DNA from: CAZDUZ01 sp964508755
Lineage (GTDB): Bacteria; Patescibacteriota; Dojkabacteria; SC72; JAFGCJ01
DNA length: 64,000 nucleotides
Direction of reading: 5' to 3'
Assembly (NCBI GenBank): GCA_964508755.1
Contig: CAZDUZ010000001.1
Location: 19,598 to 83,597 of the forward strand
The position numbers and the translations under genes were made by a program. Within the stretch, counting starts at the first letter, position 1, and each line of letters opens with the position of its first letter. Below are positions 25,298-34,098 of the stretch, piece by piece. The notes beneath the pieces are model-generated. The model had not been told where the DNA came from and ran no database searches. It was given only the letters and a program-made list of their open reading frames with translations.

Positions 25298-26986
25298 TTA
25301 GAGCTGAGTTGTGAGGAGACAGAGGGAGGAATCTTCACAGGTATATAGTATTTTCTTTCCTGCAGCATCTGGTGCAAATGAACCTTTTGAAGGCATTTCG
25401 GATAATTCGTTGCTAATCCTGGTCTCGGTATCAATGTACATAAGGGTATCAGTATTTTCATCAAAGGCTTTTGTAAAGAGAAGAACTGTTGAAGCAGGAT
25501 GCCACATCAGTTGATGTACCAAAGAGCCTTCATCCTTATTTAGGATTTGGCGTGGACCTTTCGTGTGAAGTGGATCTCTGTCTTCTAATTCAAACCAGAA
25601 TTCAGAGAAAGAATTATCTTTTTCTTTAAAAAGAAATGACGTATGTAGCGGTGAAAATGAATGGAACTGTGGTTCGTCAGCAGAAAAGAATTCGGTGGTA
25701 TCGGTTTGTAGCGAGTATAATGCAATATCTTTCGGAGAAAACAGGATGAGGTAGGTATTATCAGGAGTAATACGAATATCAGTTGCATCCTTCAAGATAT
25801 CAGTAATTGTATTTACCTCTTCAATTCTTTCTGTCTTACCTGCTTTCCCTGTGTCTGGTTCTTCGATGGGAAGCGTTGAATCCTCTGATGGAGCTTGGTA
25901 GGTAAGTAGTGTGGTGAGAGGACCGCCTTCTGCACTGGCACGAAGCAGTATGCTTTCACTCTGAGATCGTTTAGTGATGAAGACTGTCCCTACATCGTCT
26001 GTTGTCCAGAAGAAATCAATTAGGTCTGTCGGTATGTCTGTTATTACCGTTTGAGTAAGGGTTGAGGATTGTAATGAACGAAGCTCGTTTCCTCGGGTGA
26101 AGAGCAGGTGTTGGGAGTCGTTGCTCCAGGAAATCAGTTCACTATCAGAAAGCTGTGATAATTCCACCGGAGTTTGTGCAGGTTCGGAGGCGGAAATCAG
26201 TTGATAACTTGTTGTTCTTACGCCATTGATGCTGTCTATTCTTTCCTCAGTGAACAATAAGAGTTCGCCGTTAGGGGACAGATCAAGTTTAAAGGAATAT
26301 GAACTCTTATCGGTGAGATCAAATCCAAGTTCTTCCTTCGTGAATTCTGCAATAAGTACTGGGACAGCTTGATTTTCCCAAAATCTTCGACGCAATTGAT
26401 ACGTCCAAATCTGAAGGGTTGATGGAACAAATGCTGTTTCTGTTCCGGGTTCAATTTGGTTTAGGGTTGAATTTGGTAATGGCTCTGTGTTTCCGTTATT
26501 GCTTATTGCCGTATTATTCTCAGAGACAAGCACAATGAATGCAGCTTTGGTTCCTGTTTCATTGACACTCATGCTAATTACTTGACTTGATGTACCAGCT
26601 TCCGGATCTGTTGAGATAATAGGGAATAGAGGATCCTTTACGGGTTCTTTTAGAAACAATGTAATGTGATAAGGAATCAATTGTTCTGCTTGAACATTCA
26701 CCGAGGTAAACCAGTCGTAATATCCCTCTTTACTGACACGAAGCGTATGAGTTCCTTGTACAAGACCATCAAAGGCTCTTGGAGTTGTTCCTTTATCTAC
26801 TTCGTCGATGAACACGGATGCTCTGCGAGGGGTTGTTTTAATTGAAACAACTCCGGTTCGCTCGATTTCCCCGTCACGGAAGTTAATACGGTATCCCTTG
26901 GAAAAAAAGAAGATGGCCGCTGTTCCTAGTAGAAGGAGGAGAGGGACCAAAAGAGACTTAATTATTAGTTTTACTTGTTTTTTCAT
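25298..26986 (-). CDS. membrane-anchored PEGA-domain protein with beta-propeller-like region
   Basis: 562 aa. An N-terminal membrane anchor (residues 8-30) is followed by a PEGA domain (GVVSIKTTPRRASVFIDE, GTTPRAFDGLVQGTHTLRV, KEGYYDWF). The remaining 450 residues contain repeated TolB/WD-like blades (LDLSPNGELLLFTEE, DIRITPDNTYLILFSP, MWHPASTVLLFTKA). PEGA domains are usually surface-exposed and may bind glycans or the wall; its role here is unknown. A TGc-TATACT promoter ends 9 nt before the ATG. Confidence 0.85.
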   Translation of the reverse strand: MKKQVKLIIKSLLVPLLLLLGTAAIFFFSKGYRINFRDGEIERTGVVSIKTTPRRASVFIDEVDKGTTPRAFDGLVQGTHTLRVSKEGYYDWFTSVNVQAEQLIPYHITLFLKEPVKDPLFPIISTDPEAGTSSQVISMSVNETGTKAAFIVLVSENNTAISNNGNTEPLPNSTLNQIEPGTETAFVPSTLQIWTYQLRRRFWENQAVPVLIAEFTKEELGFDLTDKSSYSFKLDLSPNGELLLFTEERIDSINGVRTTSYQLISASEPAQTPVELSQLSDSELISWSNDSQHLLFTRGNELRSLQSSTLTQTVITDIPTDLIDFFWTTDDVGTVFITKRSQSESILLRASAEGGPLTTLLTYQAPSEDSTLPIEEPDTGKAGKTERIEEVNTITDILKDATDIRITPDNTYLILFSPKDIALYSLQTDTTEFFSADEPQFHSFSPLHTSFLFKEKDNSFSEFWFELEDRDPLHTKGPRQILNKDEGSLVHQLMWHPASTVLLFTKAFDENTDTLMYIDTETRISNELSEMPSKGSFAPDAAGKKILYTCEDSSLCLLTTQL

Positions 26987-26995
26987 GTGCTTCCC

Positions 26996-27004
26996 AGTAT
27001 AGCA
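26996..27004 (-). promoter_or_regulatory. extended -10 promoter of the PEGA gene
   Basis: TGC-TATACT on the minus strand (hexamer 26996-27001), 9 nt before ATG 26986, predicting a leader of about 3 nt. Confidence 0.7.
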
Positions 27005-27115
27005 GTCAAAAAAATACGTTTCAAGAAGTAATTTTCAAGAAATATATTCTACTAATGAGATACGAAGCTACGCATGGTGCATTTTGATTTTTGTGTGGTT
27101 TGACAATGATGCGGG

Positions 27116-27124
27116 TGGTATAAT
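27116..27124 (+). promoter_or_regulatory. extended -10 promoter, leaderless mreB-like gene
   Basis: TGg-TATAAT (hexamer 27119-27124), exactly 6 nt before ATG 27131. Confidence 0.78.
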
Positions 27125-27130
27125 CGCCAT

Positions 27131-28132
27131 ATGCTGACAAAAAGAATTGGAATAGATTTAGGGACGGCTAACTCAGTTGTCTTCATCGATAAGCAGGGTG
27201 TGGTGCTTGTGGAGCCAACTGTTGTTGCTCTTAATGCCGACGATTATTCTGTTGTGGCTGTTGGAAGTGAGGCAAAAGCAATGCTTGGGAAGACACCTGA
27301 GCATGTTATTGCCTGCAGACCGCTTAGAAGCGGAGTAATCGCAAGTTACAGAGTTACTGAGGCCTTGCTCAAATATTTCATCAATAAGGTTGTTGGTTTT
27401 TCACGTCTTTTCCGTCCAGAAGTCATGATTAGCGTTCCTGCCGGAATTACCTCTGTAGAGCAGCGTGCGGTAAAGAAAGCTGCATTAGCGGCGGGAGCAG
27501 GTAAGGTATGGCTAATCCCCGAACCTCTTGCAGCAGCAATTGGTGCCGGTCTACCTATACATACCTCTGCAGGAAATATGATCGTAAACATGGGAGGTGG
27601 AACAGCTGAGGTAGCAATAATCTCATTAAACGGTATGGTGGTGTGGAATTCGGTGCGAGTTGCCGGTGATGCGCTTAATGACTCAATTATCTCATACTTA
27701 AGAAGAAAACATGGTCTTCTTATCGGTGAGCAAACGGCTGAGGATATAAAGCTAAAAATTGGTACCGCTCTTCCGTTAGATAAGGAAGAATCAATGGAAG
27801 TACGAGGGAGAGATAATTCGAGTGGTCTACCACGGTCCATTACCGTTACTTCAAACGAAACAGCTGAAGCCATGAAAAAACCATTAAATGGCATTATTGC
27901 TGCAGTAAAACAGGTTCTTGAGCAAACTCCTCCTGAATTATCATCAGATGTCATTGATCGGGGAATGGTCTTGAGTGGAGGGACTTCTTTGCTAAGAAAT
28001 ATTGATGGACTACTTACAAAAGCAACCGGTGTTCCATCATACGTCGCCGATGATGCTTTGTTTTGTGTCGTCAGAGGTACGGGTGAAGCTCTGAAAAATC
28101 TGGACGTATTGCAACGAAGCTTGGGGACTTGA
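27131..28132 (+). CDS. MreB-like actin-family protein (second copy)
   Basis: 333 aa, the length of MreB. Nucleotide-binding motifs of the actin/Hsp70 fold are intact: phosphate 1 GIDLGTANSVVFIDKQG, then EPLAAAIGAGLP, phosphate 2 IVNMGGGTAEVAIISL, and adenosine motif LSGGTSLLRNIDGLL. It is a diverged paralogue of the canonical mreB at 42840: the phosphate-2 motif NMGGGTAEV has Asn and Glu where the canonical copy has DIGGGTTDI, which could alter hydrolysis. It stands apart from mreCD, next to a GT2 glycosyltransferase, and may organise a separate envelope process. Confidence 0.9.
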   Translation: MLTKRIGIDLGTANSVVFIDKQGVVLVEPTVVALNADDYSVVAVGSEAKAMLGKTPEHVIACRPLRSGVIASYRVTEALLKYFINKVVGFSRLFRPEVMISVPAGITSVEQRAVKKAALAAGAGKVWLIPEPLAAAIGAGLPIHTSAGNMIVNMGGGTAEVAIISLNGMVVWNSVRVAGDALNDSIISYLRRKHGLLIGEQTAEDIKLKIGTALPLDKEESMEVRGRDNSSGLPRSITVTSNETAEAMKKPLNGIIAAVKQVLEQTPPELSSDVIDRGMVLSGGTSLLRNIDGLLTKATGVPSYVADDALFCVVRGTGEALKNLDVLQRSLGT

Positions 28133-28198
28133 TTCTTTAATAGGTGACTTGGATGAATTCATTTTGGCAGAGATAAATTTGTCTGCTAACTGGGTATG

Positions 28199-29089
28199 AT
28201 GACTCTTATTATAAGTGCCTGGAAAGAGCCGAAAACGATAGGTAAGGCCGTCTATGAGCTGCTATCTCAAGCCCGAGTACTAAAGGAACCCTCTGAGCTT
28301 ATTCTTGTATGTCCCGACCGTGAAACGTATGAAGCGGCAGCAAGAGTTGCTTCAGGGTATCGATCAATTCCATTTATATATATAAAAGATCCGCAAAAAG
28401 GTAAGCCATTTGCCCTCAATTTAGCTTTCAAGAAAGCAAAGGGTAGTATATGGGTGCTAACTGATGGTGATGTATGGATAGATAAAGGTGCTCTGGAAAA
28501 ACTTATTGAGCCATTTACGAGAAGTGACGTGTATGGAGTTACCGGAAGACCTGTATGTCGCAATGAAAGAAATACAATATGGGGTTATTGGGGGCATTTG
28601 TTTATGGATGCTGCACATGAAAAACGTATTCGGACATTGGGGAGGGGTCGATTTTATGCTATGAGTGGTTATTTATCTGCTATTCGGACGTCTCGGATCA
28701 CTATACCTTCCGGAGTGCTTGATGACGTATATCTGTCGTGCCTCCTTAATGAAAAAGGTAAAAAAATCTCGTATGCTCCCGGAGCTCGTGTTCTTGTCCG
28801 ACAGCCTGAAAATTGGAAAGACTGGATTTCTCAGAAGGTCCGTTCTGTATCCGGTTATCAGGGTTTGAAGAAAATGTTTCCTCATACAAAAGCCTTTCGA
28901 AAAGTAACCGATGACCTCGCTTTTGCTTTATTTCCAGTGTTTTACGCAAGGAATCCTCGTGAGTTACTCTGGAGTTTACTTCAATATCCAGTCCGTCTTT
29001 GGGTATGGACGCTTGTCGCTTTACAACGGTTCCGAGGTAAAACCGCTGCAGATTTATGGATTGGAAAACGAATTGAAAGCACTAAGTAG
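28199..29089 (+). CDS. family 2 glycosyltransferase
   Basis: About 297 aa. It has a GT-A fold: N-terminal TLIISAWKEP, VLTDGDVWIDKGAL with the metal-binding DGD, and LDDVYLSCLL plus QPENWKDWISQKVRS resembling the (Q/R)xxRW region of processive GT2 enzymes. A hydrophobic, aromatic C-terminal part (ALFPVFYARNPRELLWSLLQYP) suggests membrane contact. It probably transfers a sugar from a nucleotide donor for an envelope polymer or glycoprotein. ATG 28199 or 28196 are alternatives. It is followed closely by the DUF1704 gene; a role in that module is possible but not shown. Confidence 0.85.
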   Translation: MTLIISAWKEPKTIGKAVYELLSQARVLKEPSELILVCPDRETYEAAARVASGYRSIPFIYIKDPQKGKPFALNLAFKKAKGSIWVLTDGDVWIDKGALEKLIEPFTRSDVYGVTGRPVCRNERNTIWGYWGHLFMDAAHEKRIRTLGRGRFYAMSGYLSAIRTSRITIPSGVLDDVYLSCLLNEKGKKISYAPGARVLVRQPENWKDWISQKVRSVSGYQGLKKMFPHTKAFRKVTDDLAFALFPVFYARNPRELLWSLLQYPVRLWVWTLVALQRFRGKTAADLWIGKRIESTK

Positions 29090-29195
29090 AGCGTAGTATA
29101 ATTTAGTGAGAAATGTTGCTGAGTATTTCTATCGAAAGCGTTTTTTTAATATTAGAAAGTTGAAGTTTGTTTATTACTTATTACCTTTGCACCCC

Positions 29196-30350
29196 ATGCT
29201 TTTTAAAAAAAAGAAAGAAATGACACATACAGAAGTCGAAAAAATTCTTGCTAAAGTAGCTACACCAATGAGTCTTTATTTAGTACCAGAGAATGAAAAG
29301 GCTGAACGGGATCGTTTTTTTAAAGATAGTTCGTATAACCCTCAATTTGTTTACAGAAAGTCGAATAAAAATAAAGGGATTTTTGAGCAGATAGATGGAT
29401 TGCAGGAGATTTCCGATGTTGATCCTGCTATTTCGAGTTATATTATTCATACCATTGAAAGTAAGCGCGAATCGGTGGCGTTGTTTGACGCAATAGGCAA
29501 GGATGATGAATTTGAGAAACTTTCACGATCGAGATTTGGAGTTCCTTCTCCTTTTTTGTTTCGAAAGGCGTGTCGGATTCTTCGAGGTAATATGAAGGAT
29601 TTTGCAATTGAGCCGCGAAACGAACAACTGGCAAATATAATACTTACCTTTGATCAACTTGAACCAATATTCAACAAAGTCTTTCAGTTGCTTCGTCTTG
29701 ATGGGTGGACTTTGGAGAAATCTAAGGCAATTGCTTCAAAGGGATTTAGAACGGTGATGAAAACGAGAAGAATAATGGTTGATCCAGAAATTGAGGTGAG
29801 TGCTGAGAAACTAAAGAAAACCATTATTCATGAAGTCGCAACGCACGCTCTTCGAGGGAACAACGGATATGCCACTGGATATGAAGTATTCGGCAAACCA
29901 AATCTCCGTGAGTATCTCGATGACGAGGAAGGTATGGCCATGTTTAATGAAGAGATATTCGGAGTTATGAGGGATATCGATGTAAAAAAACGTGCCGCGT
30001 TAGTGTATGCAGCCTATCTAGCACAATTCGTGTCATTTCGGAGATTATTTGAAGCCTTGTCAGCGGTATATCCAAAAAATACAGCATATGATGTGTGCTT
30101 ACGTGTTAAACGCGGAATATCCGATACCTCACGGCCGGGCGGATACTACCGAGATGCATGCTATCTTCGAGGTTATTACAAAGTTGTGAAGAAACTCACT
30201 AATGATCCGGTAACGTATCAGAATATGTATGCGGGAAAAATTCCGTTATCCCACCTATCGTTGGTTGAGGAGGGTGTAATTCCAAAACCGAGCACCTATC
30301 CAACAGAAACACAGGTTAAGGAAATCTTTCATATCATCGAAAGTGCTTAA
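29196..30350 (+). CDS. DUF1704 / MATCAP-type (QEGLA-motif) metallopeptidase
   Basis: 384 aa from ATG 29196; the frame is open back to GTG 29106, but a TATAAT at 29097-29102 would start the mRNA at about 29109, so the GTG is unlikely. The core is IIHEVATHALRGNNG (HExxxH zinc site), followed by LDDEEGMAMFNEE, the variant of the QEGLA motif that supplies the third ligand. Eukaryotic members (MATCAPs) are tubulin tyrosine carboxypeptidases; bacterial ones are uncharacterised and often sit beside ATP-grasp ligases. Here five genes of a ligase/7TM operon converge on it. The likely role is removing C-terminal residues from a peptide or protein. Confidence 0.88.
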   Translation: MLFKKKKEMTHTEVEKILAKVATPMSLYLVPENEKAERDRFFKDSSYNPQFVYRKSNKNKGIFEQIDGLQEISDVDPAISSYIIHTIESKRESVALFDAIGKDDEFEKLSRSRFGVPSPFLFRKACRILRGNMKDFAIEPRNEQLANIILTFDQLEPIFNKVFQLLRLDGWTLEKSKAIASKGFRTVMKTRRIMVDPEIEVSAEKLKKTIIHEVATHALRGNNGYATGYEVFGKPNLREYLDDEEGMAMFNEEIFGVMRDIDVKKRAALVYAAYLAQFVSFRRLFEALSAVYPKNTAYDVCLRVKRGISDTSRPGGYYRDACYLRGYYKVVKKLTNDPVTYQNMYAGKIPLSHLSLVEEGVIPKPSTYPTETQVKEIFHIIESA

Positions 30351-30388
30351 GCGCTTTGAGTAATAACTAATGGTTAACGCATTAATAA

Positions 30389-31342
30389 TTACTTTGAGAG
30401 TAATTGCTCAATGATATCTGATGCGATAGTGGTTGGAGCTCCTTCGACTTTTGTCTCAAACGCTTTAAATCCAGGATTCATATTAACTTCAAGGATATAG
30501 GGCATTTCATTGCTATAGATGATATCGACAGCGCAATAGTCTGCTTCAAGAAGTTGTGCGGTTTTTATAGCAAGCTCTTTTAACTTTGGCTCAGGGTTGT
30601 CGTACAAAGAGTATTCTCCGTGACTTACCGTCAAAAAGTTGTCGGTCGCATCTCTCTTCCATCCACTATAGTATTGACCACCGATCATAATCGCACGATA
30701 GTCTGTGCCGGTATCTAGGAACTTCTGGATCATATATCGTGAGGGTTTAGTAATAAACTCATCTTCAATTTCATCATAGGTCTTACAAGCGGTTTCAAGG
30801 TCTTGTGCATTATTAACGAGATATACGTTTTTCTTAAGTTTTTCTTTACCATCAATAAGTTGCACTTTATATTCACCTTCTCTGTGTTTGTAAATCAGTG
30901 GGAAACCGAGCCGTGCGAGGATTTCTTTCTTTTCCCAATATTTACCATCGATACAATACGCACTCTCAAGATAGGGGAGACCTGCGTCTGCAAAGTACTG
31001 CATTTGCAACACTTTGTCATAATGAGCCCACTTCTTCATAAAGGCACTGTTTTGAAGAATGATTCCGTGCTTCTCACAAAAAGCGACTATTGCAAGCTTG
31101 AGCATGTATTCATATGGTGTCCGGTGTCCTCGTACAATAACATGGGTGTAGGAGTTGAGAGATATGCCATTTACTTCGATAAGCATCTCTTGGTCGGATA
31201 CTCTCAGAATAATATCTGAGTAATGAGCGAGATCGCATGCGATAGATCGTTTATCAAGTTCTTCTTTCAGCCGTTGGACTGCATACTGAGGTTCATTCTT
31301 GTTGCCGATTCTTTTGGCAATATCAATGATCAAGAATTTCAT
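30389..31342 (-). CDS. RimK-type ATP-grasp ligase, 317 aa
   Basis: It has the ATP-grasp layout: an N-terminal pre-grasp domain (KFLIIDIAKRIGNKNEPQY), a lysine strand FPLIYKHREGEYKVQLI, acidic metal ligands in YCAVDIIYSNEMPYILEVN and a final VNMNPGFKAFE. It should couple a carboxylate to an amine via an acyl-phosphate. The nearest recognised relatives are RimK/glutathione-synthase-like ligases; the substrate is unknown. It is the last gene of the operon, and its ATG overlaps the stop of the preceding ligase (31339-31342, ATGA). Confidence 0.87.
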   Translation of the reverse strand: MKFLIIDIAKRIGNKNEPQYAVQRLKEELDKRSIACDLAHYSDIILRVSDQEMLIEVNGISLNSYTHVIVRGHRTPYEYMLKLAIVAFCEKHGIILQNSAFMKKWAHYDKVLQMQYFADAGLPYLESAYCIDGKYWEKKEILARLGFPLIYKHREGEYKVQLIDGKEKLKKNVYLVNNAQDLETACKTYDEIEDEFITKPSRYMIQKFLDTGTDYRAIMIGGQYYSGWKRDATDNFLTVSHGEYSLYDNPEPKLKELAIKTAQLLEADYCAVDIIYSNEMPYILEVNMNPGFKAFETKVEGAPTTIASDIIEQLLSK

Positions 31343-33024
31343 GAAGGAATCGTAATTAATTTATGTATGAGGTTCTCATTTTGAAGTTGACTAATGGTGT
31401 TGGCTATTTTTTCTTTGTTTGGGTCGTTAGTAATGAAAAGGTCGATTGTGTTAAAGCCAAATCCATTTTCAGATACTTCTTCAATGGTATCGTAGTGAAG
31501 AACGATTGTGTTTAGCGAAGCATTCTTTTTAAGGCACAAAACACCTTCATGAGTCGAAAGTCCTGTTTGGATTACTTCACCTTCAATAGAGTAGGTGCCT
31601 TTGTGTAGACTGCCGATTCGGCCATGTTCAGGGAGCGCTTGCGCTATTGTTTCTCGAATTGTATCTTCATTAATCGATCCAAGAATTACTATCCTATGAG
31701 TGCGAGGAGTATTTCCCATAAGTGAGGTAATCATTTTTTCATGAACCTCTGGATACTGTTTACCCACAACTGGAAATGTGTTGAGGTACATTTCAGGCAT
31801 GGTGTTCATTTCAATGATGCCACCGTTTTCGAGGGTAAGTGGTTTCGTTATATCGACGCATAAAATATCAAGTCCGAGAACGTGTGCATGTATAGAAGAA
31901 GCGATAGTCTCAGCAAGATATCTGATCTGAGGGCACACTTTTTCTGTTACATCTTCTGTTATGCCACCCTGGCTCATACTCGCAACATCGCGGACTCTTA
32001 CATATGCTCCTTCTGCAGGAACTTGTTCAAGAGAAAGATCTTGCTTTTCCAACACTTTTTTCAAGTCCTCGTCTATGACAATTGGCTTTAATGTATGGAT
32101 TGGAAGTCGGATATCGCGGGCAGGATTTGTGTTTTCTTTTTGTATTAACTGCTCTATGGTGCTTTTCCCGTCTCCAATTACTCGTGCTTGCTGTCTGTGT
32201 GTTGCAATTTCGAATTTTCCATCAATAAGAAGAATCCTGTAATCGTTACCTTTGAGTACTCGTTGTACAAGTATTTCCTTTTGCCATGCTGATTTGAGTT
32301 CTGGGAATTTCATCTCGTGCTCGTAATAATAGTGTATCCGGTCCCATGCGTCCTCGAGCTCTTTAATAGTTTTCATTCCGATTTGAACTCCGTGACCTCC
32401 GGTTAAGCCGACTGGTTTCATTACCAATGGAAAGCCTAGTTTGTCTGCTATAGCGGGAAGATCTTCCCTCGAAGCAACCGGTGACCAAGCTGCAAGCGGA
32501 AGTCCCATCTCCTCTAAAAATTGGTTGGTAAGAATTTTAGTTTTCTGGGTTTTTTGCGCAAAAGCGGCATCCCCGGAGGATGAAGCTGAGTGAATGAGTT
32601 GTTGTTCAGCTCCAATTCCTATACTGTAATCAAGATTCCATCCTTTTTTTGTCAGAGTACCTTCGTTTACATAGAGCTGAAGTGTTTCGTACCCGAGGTT
32701 GTGTGCTGCATCGAGTAGGGGAATGGTTGTCATTGATCCAAGGATCAGGCGGGCATATTCCATCATCGCGTTTTCAGCCTGCTCATAGGTTTCATTTCCT
32801 AAGGCACATAGTTCTAAATGCTTAGCAAATTCACTGTTTTTCCAGAGATGGGGAATGTTCGTCTGTATCGTTACAACGGTTCCGTTTATAGAATAGGATT
32901 TCATAAATACTGGGTGAAGATCTTTGAATCTATCAATGAGCTTCGTTTCGATTTTTTCTGCCTCGATAGTAACAGAGGTAGAGGTACTCGAGAGGTTACA
33001 TCCTTGCTGTACGGTTATTTTCAT
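31339..33024 (-). CDS. cyanophycin-synthetase-like ATP-grasp ligase with degenerate Mur-ligase half
   Basis: 561 aa. Residues 1-160 resemble the N-terminal part of cyanophycin synthetase. Residues 170-420 are an ATP-grasp domain (LGFPLVMKPVGLTGGHGVQIG, GNDYRILLIDGKFEIATHRQ, DVASMSQGGITEDVT, GIIEMNTMPEM). In CphA a Mur-ligase domain follows, with a GTNGKTTT P-loop. Here the last 140 residues keep the pattern (ILGSINEDTIRETIAQAL, LHYDTIEEVSENGFGF, IDLFITND) but the P-loop lysine and glycines are gone and the domain is cut short. It probably performs one ligation step only, unlike true CphA. Confidence 0.85.
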   Translation of the reverse strand: MKITVQQGCNLSSTSTSVTIEAEKIETKLIDRFKDLHPVFMKSYSINGTVVTIQTNIPHLWKNSEFAKHLELCALGNETYEQAENAMMEYARLILGSMTTIPLLDAAHNLGYETLQLYVNEGTLTKKGWNLDYSIGIGAEQQLIHSASSSGDAAFAQKTQKTKILTNQFLEEMGLPLAAWSPVASREDLPAIADKLGFPLVMKPVGLTGGHGVQIGMKTIKELEDAWDRIHYYYEHEMKFPELKSAWQKEILVQRVLKGNDYRILLIDGKFEIATHRQQARVIGDGKSTIEQLIQKENTNPARDIRLPIHTLKPIVIDEDLKKVLEKQDLSLEQVPAEGAYVRVRDVASMSQGGITEDVTEKVCPQIRYLAETIASSIHAHVLGLDILCVDITKPLTLENGGIIEMNTMPEMYLNTFPVVGKQYPEVHEKMITSLMGNTPRTHRIVILGSINEDTIRETIAQALPEHGRIGSLHKGTYSIEGEVIQTGLSTHEGVLCLKKNASLNTIVLHYDTIEEVSENGFGFNTIDLFITNDPNKEKIANTISQLQNENLIHKLITIPS

Positions 33025-33027
33025 TTT

Positions 33028-34071
33028 TTAGTTCTTATAATTATCTAAAATATATTGTTGAATTGTAGTACAAATATCAACGACATTCCCCTCGTCAGGC
33101 ATATAGTGTATGCGGACACCGGGATTGTGGTTTACTTCATTAACGGCATATCTTTGAGCTGGCGCAGTAATATCTGGTGTAATAAGATCAATTCCTGCGA
33201 GAGTGAGCCCGGTCGCTTTGGTGATATCAATTGCAAGCTTCGTATATTCTGAGTGTATCTCTGATGAACATTCACGAACCGTGCCTCCTGAGGTCATGTT
33301 TGCATTTAGCCGTACCGTGACACGTTCGTTTTCTGTAGGAATCGAATCTGGAGTATAGCCTTTCAGATGGAGTGCTTTTACTGCTTCCTCATCATCTATC
33401 TTGATCTGGGGGCGGTTGACTTGATGATAGCGCTCATTTAAGTTCGATACCAAGTCTCGTATGCTACTTGTGCCATTTCCCACGATATATGGCGCCATTC
33501 TTTCAGCTACAGCTATGACTTTATCCTTAAGAACAAGGATTCTGAAATGTCTACCCTGTATAAATTCTTCTACCAGAACCCGGGAGTTGTTATCGGTCAA
33601 TGCAGCATCATAGGCATAGGTAAATGCACGATCGATCTCTTCATCGGTGTGGGGTAGAATGGAAACACCACCGCCACCAAATCCCCTCACGGGTTTTATG
33701 ACAATGTTTTTCAGTGTGTGCGCCTTCATGAAATCTTGGATTTCGTCACAAGACTGAACAACCGCTTGGAGAGGGACAGGAAAGCCTTCATCTCTAAGAA
33801 ATCTGTTACACATGTTCTTGTAACTGACCAGTGACATAGCAACGGAATCATTGATGGGGGTAAGTGCTTTATGAATTCGCCAGATCTTTCCGTTTTTTGA
33901 GAATTCAGCAAAAAGGCCTGGAATAAGCATTCGGTAAGAAATTCCTAATTTTGCAGCAGAAACGATATACGCTGCTAATTGAGTGTTGTGGGAATAGGCG
34001 AGTGCCTCCTTGTAGGTAAGCTCTTTCGCCGAGAATGTTTGCGTATTTTCTGGTTTATGAATACTTTTCAC
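33028..34071 (-). CDS. cyanophycin-synthetase-like ATP-grasp ligase, 347 aa
   Basis: An ATP-grasp domain of the CphA/GshAB type without a Mur-ligase half. Visible motifs are NIVIKPVRGFGGGGVSIL (ATP lysine and glycine loop), VLVEEFIQGRHFRILVL, NMTSGGTVREC, LTLAGIDLITPD and VNEVNHNPGVRIHY (metal-binding). It sits 3 nt before the next ligase of the operon (33024) and 27 nt after the RimK-retropepsin fusion. It probably acts in series or as a complex with those enzymes. The substrate is unknown. Confidence 0.86.
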   Translation of the reverse strand: MKSIHKPENTQTFSAKELTYKEALAYSHNTQLAAYIVSAAKLGISYRMLIPGLFAEFSKNGKIWRIHKALTPINDSVAMSLVSYKNMCNRFLRDEGFPVPLQAVVQSCDEIQDFMKAHTLKNIVIKPVRGFGGGGVSILPHTDEEIDRAFTYAYDAALTDNNSRVLVEEFIQGRHFRILVLKDKVIAVAERMAPYIVGNGTSSIRDLVSNLNERYHQVNRPQIKIDDEEAVKALHLKGYTPDSIPTENERVTVRLNANMTSGGTVRECSSEIHSEYTKLAIDITKATGLTLAGIDLITPDITAPAQRYAVNEVNHNPGVRIHYMPDEGNVVDICTTIQQYILDNYKN

Positions 34072-34098
34072 CTTTGCCGTTTATACAAAAAATTTACA

